A DNA stretch of 12,053 nt, taken from the NCBI GenBank assembly GCA_964343195.1, contig CAYFIR010000162.1, positions 1 through 12,053 on the forward strand. Reading direction: 5' to 3'. Below are positions 6,536 through 12,053 of the stretch, piece after piece. This DNA comes from CAYVAP01 sp964343195 (GTDB taxonomy: Bacteria; Bacteroidota; Bacteroidia; J057). Under the pieces are notes generated by a model that was not told the DNA's origin, ran no database searches, and worked only from the letters and a program-made list of their open reading frames with translations. The position numbers and the translations under genes are program-made. Every line of letters begins with the position of its first letter. Positions within the stretch are counted from its first letter, which is position 1.

Positions 6536-7557
6536 AAATTTTTGTCCTGATTTTTGCGGTGATTTTCCTGCTCATTCAGGGGTGTCAGCATCCCTCGGAT
6601 GATGGGGATTTCGTTTTCCTTAGCCACCAGGGAGCTGATGTGCCTGTTTGGGTGCGGGGTAATCTGGATGCAGAAGTGTTCCTCATCTACATTCACGGTG
6701 GACCAGGCGGCAGCAGCTTCATTGACATTCAGCACGAATATTTGGGTGAAATTGAAAGTCGCTACGCCATCGCCTATTATGATCAGCGTGCCTCCGGAAA
6801 TAGTATCGGAAAGTCAGCCGACGAGTTGCTGACGCTGGACCAGTTTATCCAAGATCTGGACATGGTAGTAGAGTATGTGGAGGCGACCTATTCTCCCGAA
6901 AAAATCGTGCTGCTCGGCCATAGTTGGGGCGGGACCTTGGGGACTGCCTACCTGTTGGAGGCCGAATTGCGAGCCAAAATCGATGCCTGGATCGAAGTGG
7001 ATGGTGGACACAATATTGGGCAAAGAGCTTTCGAATATTCTCGTGATTACGTGTTATCAGTTGCCGATAGCCTGATTGAAAATGGAACTACAAAGGAGCA
7101 GAAAGCCTGGCAGACCGTTCGTCAATATTATGAGGACAAGAATAGTTGGCGCGATATGGAGGTAGTCATTCAGCATAGCAAATTTGTCTCTGCGGCAGGA
7201 GGATATTTTTATGATGCGGAAAAGGTGGGGACGGTAGTAGGCGCGCAACAGATTCTCTTCTCTGAGACGGATTTCTGGGCCTTGCTGAGACAGAATGAGC
7301 ACGTCATTCTGAACATGGACATCTGGCACCTCGACTTCACCGATCGGCTGGGGGAAATCGACATTCCTACTCTGTTGTTGTGGGGGCGGACTGATGGGAT
7401 TCTTCCTTTAGAGTTGGCTTATGAAGCGAAAACGGTTATGGAACTAGACGAAACCCAATTCTACATCTTTAAGCAATCTGCCCATTCTCCCCACTACGAG
7501 GAGACCGAATTATTTAATCAAAAGGTGATCGAGTTTATCCAGCAGGAGGTGGAATAA
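6532..7557 (+). CDS. Lipoprotein alpha/beta hydrolase (proline iminopeptidase-like)
   Basis: A 341-residue hydrolase anchored by a lipoprotein signal: hydrophobic residues 2-15 then LIQGC with Cys18 as the likely lipidation site. The fold landmarks are HGGPGGS (55-61), typical of S33 peptidases and forming the oxyanion hole, the YYDQRASGNS strand-loop (82-91), the nucleophile elbow GHSWGG with Ser131, the acid Asp288 in WGRTDG, and His318 in QSAHSPH. All three triad residues are present, so it should be active, as an aminopeptidase or esterase on the periplasmic side or cell surface. Substrate cannot be read from sequence. The gene overlaps its upstream neighbour by 4 bases and is followed after 18 bases by a membrane AraC regulator, which suggests one transcription unit. 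Confidence 0.9.
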   Translation: MKIFVLIFAVIFLLIQGCQHPSDDGDFVFLSHQGADVPVWVRGNLDAEVFLIYIHGGPGGSSFIDIQHEYLGEIESRYAIAYYDQRASGNSIGKSADELLTLDQFIQDLDMVVEYVEATYSPEKIVLLGHSWGGTLGTAYLLEAELRAKIDAWIEVDGGHNIGQRAFEYSRDYVLSVADSLIENGTTKEQKAWQTVRQYYEDKNSWRDMEVVIQHSKFVSAAGGYFYDAEKVGTVVGAQQILFSETDFWALLRQNEHVILNMDIWHLDFTDRLGEIDIPTLLLWGRTDGILPLELAYEAKTVMELDETQFYIFKQSAHSPHYEETELFNQKVIEFIQQEVE

Positions 7558-7575
7558 CGTAAGCAAAGGGCCTAT

Positions 7576-8742
7576 ATGCTTCCATCTCTTCCATTGGCAC
7601 CCTCTCCACTCATACAAGGCTTCCTGATCTTCGGAGCTGTGCAGTCGCTGTTTTTTGCCATGCTTTTTGGAGTACAAAAGCGACGTCGAGCAGCGGATGT
7701 CATCATGGCGCTGTGGTTGATGCTGCTGGCATTTCATATCGGGACATTTTACCTGGTGGGGAGCGGTTGGCTTGTCAGTTCCCACTGGCAAGCTGTCCAG
7801 GTGTCCTTCTTGCTGGTGCATGGCCCGTTTTTGTGGGCGTATGTGCGGCAACAGATTCTCCCAGCAGGATTTTGGGGGCGAAAGGATTGGCTGCACTTCC
7901 TGCCCTATATGTTGGTTTTAGCGGGCGTAGCCATGATGGAAATGGAGGGAAGAGTTCTCTTCCTACGGGGACTTGCCTTAATGGGAATGATTTCTGGCTT
8001 CGCTTACATCGTGGCGGCCTGGCAGCTACTCAGAAGGCACCAACAGGAAGTGCCGAATCGATATTCTTTCATTGAGCAGGTGAGTCTGGAGTGGTTGCGG
8101 CGGTTGGTGATTGGCTTGCTGCTGCTGTGGTCGGGCGGTACGGTGTTGGGATTTGCTTCCCGCTTTCTGGCAGTAGATCTGCCGCTAACGGAACTTTTCG
8201 TATTTGTACCCCTGTTCATTTTTTATCTGGGGTATCATGGGATTCGTCAGGAAGTCATTCCCGGCAAAATAGCTGGAGCTCCCCCGGATTTTTCTGTTTC
8301 CCGACAATCCGAAAAGACGGGGCGCTACCAAAAGTCTGGGCTGCAAACGGAGCAGATGGAACGCATCAGCCAGCGACTCAGGGACGGGATGGGGGAGGGG
8401 AAATGGTTCCTCAACTCAACACTTTCGCTCCAGGAAGTTGCGACGATGACTAAGCTACCTCCTCACCATATTACTCAAGCTCTCAACGAGCACCTGGGCC
8501 TCAGCTTCCATGACTTTGTGAACCAGTATCGGGTGGCGGAGTTTCAACGCCGGGTCGCCTTGCCCCAGAACAGACATTTCTCGCTGTTGAGCATTGCCCT
8601 GGATTGCGGCTTCAACTCCAAATCCAGCTTTAACCGCATCTTCAAACAGGCTACTGGCCTTACGCCTTCAGCCTTTGTTAAAATGCTAAGTGGCTCAGCA
8701 TCAGGCTCCCATAGAGATGGGACTTCCCAGCCAGAGGGATGA
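7576..8742 (+). CDS. 7-TM AraC-family membrane regulator
   Basis: A 388-residue protein with a membrane-sensor half and a DNA-binding half. Seven hydrophobic segments lie at about 11-33, 41-63, 75-93, 105-121, 127-152, 174-196 and 205-223. The short linker includes GRYQKSGL (249-256), a string typical of this family. The C-terminal AraC domain occupies about 277-372, with the first helix-turn-helix around LSLQEVATMTKLPPHHITQAL and the second in SIALDCGFNSKSSFNRIFK followed by TGLTPSAF. Such proteins are frequent in Bacteroidota and are thought to sense a membrane or periplasmic signal. No histidine kinase or response regulator domain is present. The gene sits 18 bases after the hydrolase stop, so it likely shares its transcript and may control it. 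An AGGAGG at 7545-7550 is too far (25 bases) to serve this start. Confidence 0.92.
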   Translation: MLPSLPLAPSPLIQGFLIFGAVQSLFFAMLFGVQKRRRAADVIMALWLMLLAFHIGTFYLVGSGWLVSSHWQAVQVSFLLVHGPFLWAYVRQQILPAGFWGRKDWLHFLPYMLVLAGVAMMEMEGRVLFLRGLALMGMISGFAYIVAAWQLLRRHQQEVPNRYSFIEQVSLEWLRRLVIGLLLLWSGGTVLGFASRFLAVDLPLTELFVFVPLFIFYLGYHGIRQEVIPGKIAGAPPDFSVSRQSEKTGRYQKSGLQTEQMERISQRLRDGMGEGKWFLNSTLSLQEVATMTKLPPHHITQALNEHLGLSFHDFVNQYRVAEFQRRVALPQNRHFSLLSIALDCGFNSKSSFNRIFKQATGLTPSAFVKMLSGSASGSHRDGTSQPEG

Positions 8743-8802
8743 GGCGAAAGGCTCCCCCAATTCGCGTAAGCTTGGATCAAGTTTCATTCAACTTTTTCCA
8801 AA

Positions 8803-9300
8803 ATGTGGATCATACTCCTTTTTCTGTCTCTATTTCATTTCAAATCCCGACGACGAACGGGTCGGTTGAAGATCAATAAAGCGCTGCTGTGGCTACCCCT
8901 TGTGATGGCCACGATGGCCTTTGCCCAGGATACCTATTCCATTCGTGGCAAACTCCACCTTCCGACGGGAGAAGGAACAGTGTATCTCTACCTGGTTGAT
9001 GAAGCCAGTTTTGATGTCCCTTTTTCCGGAGTGGATACCTTGGTGCTGCAGCCTCAGGGGCAGGAGCTAACCTTCTACTTTGACGAGGTGCCAGCCGGAA
9101 ATTATGCGTTACGTGCTTATCAGGATCTGAATGCCAACCAACGGCTGGATCGAGGGCTTTTTGGCCCGGAGGAGCCCTATGGTTTTAGCTGGAAACATAA
9201 GGCCCAATTCCCCTTTGACTTTGAGGATGTGGCCTTCAGGGCAGAAAGCAACCAGTTGCATTCAATCGTCCTGAGCGATAAGCCTTTTTGGGCGAAGTAA
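8803..9300 (+). CDS. Exported DUF2141-family protein
   Basis: A secreted protein of the DUF2141 type, normally about 140 residues. The core motif is GNYALRAYQDLNANQRLDRG (99-118) followed by LFGPEEPYGFSW (119-130). The D-x-N-x-N-x(3)-D pattern (Asp108, Asn110, Asn112, Asp116) looks like a calcium-binding loop. A signal peptide is clear at KINKALLWLPLVMATMAFAQ (23-42), cleaved after AQ. With the ATG at 8803 there is an additional hydrophobic run in front (WIILLFLSLFHF), giving an unusual double hydrophobic N-terminus; starting instead at the in-frame TTG at 8866 gives a standard signal peptide and a 144-residue protein of typical length. I list the ATG but consider the TTG equally likely. Function is unknown; the gene is 60 bases after the AraC gene. 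Confidence 0.82.
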   Translation: MWIILLFLSLFHFKSRRRTGRLKINKALLWLPLVMATMAFAQDTYSIRGKLHLPTGEGTVYLYLVDEASFDVPFSGVDTLVLQPQGQELTFYFDEVPAGNYALRAYQDLNANQRLDRGLFGPEEPYGFSWKHKAQFPFDFEDVAFRAESNQLHSIVLSDKPFWAK

Positions 9301-9357
9301 GCTAGTGCTTTCGGAATGAAGTAATGGACCAATTTATAATTGGGCAAATTGCTGACC

Positions 9358-9402
9358 AGTAGCACTTTAAACTACGAACGCTTGACTCCGAACTTCGAAC
9401 TT
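9358..9402. repeat. Heptamer array (CGAACTT-like) before the methyltransferase gene
   Basis: In one 7-base register from 9361 the sequence reads AGCACTT, TAAACTA, CGAACGC, TTGACTC, CGAACTT, CGAACTT. The last two units are identical and the others share three or more bases with them. Its first 15 bases (agtagcactttaaac, 9358-9372) recur exactly at 12009-12023. The array lies between the DUF2141 gene and the methyltransferase start at 9451. Function is unknown. Confidence 0.55.
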
Positions 9403-9450
9403 ACTCCACTAGCAGGTTCGCGTTTCATCCAATTGTTAATCCTAAACATC

Positions 9451-10011
9451 ATGACCTTTTTTCCGGATTTCTCACTCGGTTGGACCCATGCATTTTGGTT
9501 CTCGGTTTTGTTTCTGGCTACGAATGGCCTGGTAATCACGCTATTCCCTTCGCACTTCAAGAAAAGGGTGTTGCACATGCCCAGGTTCAAGGCGGGGCTC
9601 CCGAAGGTGCTAGGTACATTGAATTTCTTCATTTTTCAGGGGCAAATATTCCTGTTGGTGGCGGTTCCCATCATCTGGGGCACACCGTGGTTTTGGGTCG
9701 GACTCGTGTTGACAGCAGTGGCATATGGATTTTACCTGACGGCCTTGCTCAACTACGCTAATTCCAGCCCTGACGAACCAGTCACCAGGGGAGCCTATGC
9801 CCTGAGCCGCAATCCACAGCAGATCTTTGCGATACTCATGTGGATCGGAATCGGCTTGATGACTTCCTGTGGGCTGATTGTTTTCCTGAGTTTGTTCCAG
9901 CTTTTTTCGGTTTATCCGACCTTCATCGCTCAGGAGCAGGACTGTCTGGCGCTTTATGGGAGTGCTTATCGGGACTACATGGAGAAGACGCCGCGCTATC
10001 TGCTGTGGTAA
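9451..10011 (+). CDS. Membrane methyltransferase, isoprenylcysteine/phospholipid methyltransferase type
   Basis: A 186-residue integral membrane protein with four or five hydrophobic segments. The C-terminal half has the AdoMet-binding pattern of the ICMT/PEMT superfamily: TRGAYALSRNPQQ (112-124, where relatives have R-H-P), then AQEQDCLALYGSAYRDYMEKTPRYL (160-184), matching the usual E-x(2)-L-x(3)-[FY]G-x-x-Y-x-x-Y-x(3)-P-R arrangement. The His to Asn change at residue 121 is a departure from the common RHP. The substrate (lipid, quinone or other) is unknown. I took the ATG at 9451 because the protein starts there at the first hydrophobic helix; the frame is open back to 9340 but that stretch covers the heptamer repeat and does not look coding. 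Confidence 0.82.
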   Translation: MTFFPDFSLGWTHAFWFSVLFLATNGLVITLFPSHFKKRVLHMPRFKAGLPKVLGTLNFFIFQGQIFLLVAVPIIWGTPWFWVGLVLTAVAYGFYLTALLNYANSSPDEPVTRGAYALSRNPQQIFAILMWIGIGLMTSCGLIVFLSLFQLFSVYPTFIAQEQDCLALYGSAYRDYMEKTPRYLLW

Positions 10012-10275
10012 TTTCCCCCACCAAAACCCGGAATTTTCCCCATAGCGTCGCTGTAGGATGAATGGGTTATTTGGGAAAATGGATCAAGCAGGTCCAAACC
10101 CAACAACAACCTTATCATCCTGACGACAATGCCACAACGAATACTAAGGAACGCTTCCGAAATAACTCAATCCACCTCGCTTGATCTTTTGCACGAATCC
10201 TGCGTCAGAAAAACCTCGAATAGCCCGCTATGCTCGGTTTTCCTTCCTTGCCTTCGCACAAAATCTCAGCGCAAT
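10012..10275. other. Upstream region of the T9SS cargo gene
   Basis: This 264-base spacer has no gene I can support. An open frame from 10129 joins the cargo gene in frame, but its 49 residues are polar, contain several cysteines, precede a complete signal peptide and so are probably untranslated leader. The element gggttatttggg near 10063 has some likeness to a Bacteroidota -7 box but lacks a paired -33 element that I can see. A small palindrome atagc-cc-gctat occurs near 10219. Confidence 0.45.
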
Positions 10276-11904
10276 ATGGGCCTATTTATTCCGTCAGCGT
10301 TCCTTATGATGGCGCTCATAATTTGGGCGCTTTCCTTTACTGCCCAGGCCCAAACGGGCGATTTTGAGTGGAAGCAATTGGAAACATTTGGAGGGGCCGC
10401 CAATGACTTCGCCCTGCGAATGGAAGTCGATGCCGACTCCAACGTGTACCTCGCTGGCCTGATCCGGGATTCGATCCGCATAGGGGGGCAGCTATATGAG
10501 TCCGCCGGAAAGAATGACCTCATCCTGATGAAACTGCTGCCCTCCGGAGCGGTAGACTGGGTGCAGGTGCTGGGCGGAACAGACAACGACGCCGCCTATG
10601 CCATGACCATCGGAGTGAGTGGCAGCCTCTACCTTTCGGGTTACTTCAACAATGAAATCACCGTGGGGGGCTCATCGTACCAGAGTCTTGGTCAATCGGA
10701 TGTTTTTCTGGCCAAATTTTCTCCAGAAGGAAATCCCATCTGGTGCCGAACCTGGGGGAGCACGGGGCTGGATGGAGGTTGGTCCATGGATGCCGTTCCG
10801 GGGGGAGGCGTCTTTTTGGGGGGAGATTTTCGCGGAGAAATGATCATGGGAGACGATACCCTGGTGTCCTCCGGTCAGACGGATGGATTTTTGGCGATTG
10901 TAGAAGCTGATGGGACAGTCGGATGGGCCACGTCATTTGGTGGGCAGGGACAGGAGCGCGTAGTCGATCTGGTGGTCGATCCGGCGGGAGACGTATTTGG
11001 AGTCGGTTACTATACCCAGGAGATGCTGGTAGAAGGCGACAGCATTTCCTGGTCTGGAGGGCGTGATTTCTTCGCCATGAAATGGAACTCCCTGGGCTAT
11101 GTCCAATGGATCACGACAGGCCAAAGTCCCGCTCAGGACGATGCCCATCGCTGCGTAGCAGACGAAAACGGGAACTTTTACGTCGCAGGTAATCACCGGG
11201 ATTCGCTGGTGATTCAGGGGCGCACGCTCCCCTGGTCTGGCGGTGGAGACTTTGACGGCCTGCTCATCAAGTTAGACCCTAGTGGTGACCTGCTCTGGAC
11301 CCATACCCTGACCGACACCGCACGCGGTGCCTATCGTTCGCTGGTGAGCGTGAATGAGGATTACCTCATCGTTGGTGGCGATCAGGCGATCAATGGCGAT
11401 GCCGAGATCTTGATCCAGAGCTTCAACAGAGACGGAGAACTCCTGCACGCGGATACCCTCATCAATGCCGGGGCAGACTATTCCTATGTGTTGGACTGGA
11501 GACACGACCGGCTATATATGGGCGGCGTTTTTCAGGGGAGTTTGGGAATGGATTCGCTGTCTGCGACCTCGGCTGGCGGCTACGACCTCTTTCTGGCTGT
11601 TACGGACGCAATGGAAATCGAAGATGGCGGCAATACCGGACTGGTTGATCAGGCATCGCTGGATTGGCGCATCTATCCCAATCCCACTTCAGGAAACTTC
11701 TCCATCCAACTGGAACGCCCACTCCAGCAACCTGCGAAGCTCTCGCTGCTAAATTTGCAGGGCAGCGTCCTCTGGCAACGGGAGATATCGCCTGCTCAGG
11801 ATTTGTTGGAAGTAGCCATTCCCTCGATTCCCACCGGGCTGTACCTGCTGCAACTTCGTACGGAGGAACAGGTGTATGCTGAGTTGATTCGCATTAAAAA
11901 GTAA
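10276..11904 (+). CDS. T9SS cargo protein with seven propeller-like repeats
   Basis: A 542-residue secreted protein. It starts with a signal peptide (MGLFIPSAFLMMALIIWALS then FTAQAQ, cleavage near residue 26). Residues 35-445 hold repeats of about 60 residues, each with a V/L-Y-L-x-G type strand (58 VYLAGLI, 118 LYLSGYF, 179 VFLGGDF, 240 VFGVGYY, 301 FYVAGNH, 363 YLIVGGD, 413 LYMGGVF) and then a D-x-F/L-L-x-K/I type strand followed by a G-x-x-x-W turn. These are SBBP-type beta-propeller repeats, and seven of them suggest a closed seven-bladed propeller. The end (464-542, WRIYPNPTSGNFSI onwards, with GLYLLQL and final KK) is a type A T9SS sorting domain, so the protein is exported across the outer membrane and probably attached to the surface or released. 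No catalytic motif is visible. The start at 10276 is chosen for the signal peptide. Confidence 0.92.
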   Translation: MGLFIPSAFLMMALIIWALSFTAQAQTGDFEWKQLETFGGAANDFALRMEVDADSNVYLAGLIRDSIRIGGQLYESAGKNDLILMKLLPSGAVDWVQVLGGTDNDAAYAMTIGVSGSLYLSGYFNNEITVGGSSYQSLGQSDVFLAKFSPEGNPIWCRTWGSTGLDGGWSMDAVPGGGVFLGGDFRGEMIMGDDTLVSSGQTDGFLAIVEADGTVGWATSFGGQGQERVVDLVVDPAGDVFGVGYYTQEMLVEGDSISWSGGRDFFAMKWNSLGYVQWITTGQSPAQDDAHRCVADENGNFYVAGNHRDSLVIQGRTLPWSGGGDFDGLLIKLDPSGDLLWTHTLTDTARGAYRSLVSVNEDYLIVGGDQAINGDAEILIQSFNRDGELLHADTLINAGADYSYVLDWRHDRLYMGGVFQGSLGMDSLSATSAGGYDLFLAVTDAMEIEDGGNTGLVDQASLDWRIYPNPTSGNFSIQLERPLQQPAKLSLLNLQGSVLWQREISPAQDLLEVAIPSIPTGLYLLQLRTEEQVYAELIRIKK

Positions 11905-12053
11905 GGTTCTCTGGCAATTTTAGCGGAGAGAAAAGGGGGTACGACCCCTCTGGGGGTGATTCGGTGGTGCCAGGTGAGCTACAATGGTCAGGCCTCTATA
12001 GGGGAGAAAGTAGCACTTTAAACATTTTGATTCCTCCCTCTTTCGCACAAGCC
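11905..12053. other. Right-edge intergenic sequence
   Basis: No gene is supported here. It holds the competing hairpins at 11935-11957 and the second copy of the 15-base repeat agtagcactttaaac (12009-12023), which may stand upstream of a gene beyond the window, as the first copy does for the methyltransferase. Confidence 0.4.
11935..11957 (+). repeat. Two mutually exclusive small hairpins after the T9SS gene
   Basis: GGGGT-acg-ACCCC (11936-11948) and ACCCC-tctg-GGGGT (11944-11957) share the same ACCCC arm, so only one can form at a time. No T-run follows either. They lie about 30-50 bases after the stop codon. They could be a weak transcription or RNA stability element or simply G/C-run chance. 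Confidence 0.35.

Noticed and set aside
6418..6735. 105-residue minus-strand frame across the junction of the exported protein and the hydrolase genes
   Set aside because: Both real genes on the plus strand have signal peptides and conserved motifs; this frame has none.
9340..9450. 37-residue N-terminal extension of the methyltransferase
   Set aside because: It is a translation of the heptamer array and spacer, with no membrane or conserved character.
10129..10275. 49-residue N-terminal extension of the T9SS cargo protein
   Set aside because: It would put a polar Cys-containing stretch in front of an intact signal peptide, which would block export.
1..12053. CRISPR array, tRNA, rRNA, transposase, toxin-antitoxin or phage defence genes
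   Set aside because: No regularly spaced repeats, cloverleaf arms, or matching protein motifs were seen on either strand.

Overview
The window looks like a stretch of a Bacteroidota chromosome, probably of the Saprospiria/Lewinella type, although the taxon is an inference. Three things point there: a secreted protein ending in a type IX secretion (Por secretion tail) domain, a membrane-anchored AraC regulator of the kind common in this phylum, and the general lack of strong Shine-Dalgarno sequences before most genes. I see no rRNA, tRNA, CRISPR array, insertion sequence or phage gene. Most of the content is ordinary metabolic and envelope genes.

Left part (1-2500). Two minus-strand genes lie here: a 55-residue cysteine-rich lipoprotein followed by a bidirectional-looking hairpin, and pckA (ATP-dependent phosphoenolpyruvate carboxykinase) with a clean intrinsic terminator. 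Just before pckA is a 26-codon reading frame with the best Shine-Dalgarno sequence I found in the window. Its stop overlaps the pckA start as ATGA, which suggests a translated leader or coupled translation. An intergenic region then separates pckA from the rightward genes.

Middle part (2501-5893). Three plus-strand genes follow: a PLP-dependent serine/threonine dehydratase without an ACT domain, a multi-spanning polysaccharide flippase, and a GyrI-like small-molecule-binding protein. The spacers between them hold short low-complexity repeats (a TCTGAC heptamer series and a TTTcGCGG/TTTGCGG pair) and a small two-stem hairpin.

Right-middle part (5975-8742). A compact three-gene cluster encodes an exported protein of unknown function, a lipoprotein alpha/beta hydrolase overlapping it by 4 bases, and a 7-TM AraC-type regulator 18 bases further on. 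It reads as an envelope-located sensing and processing unit and is the most system-like arrangement in the window.

Right part (8803-12053). A DUF2141-type exported protein, a small membrane methyltransferase of the isoprenylcysteine/phospholipid type, and a large T9SS cargo protein follow. The cargo protein has seven repeats of about 60 residues, which suggests a seven-bladed beta-propeller. A heptamer array precedes the methyltransferase, and a 15-base piece of it recurs exactly near the right edge of the window, where two competing small hairpins also lie.
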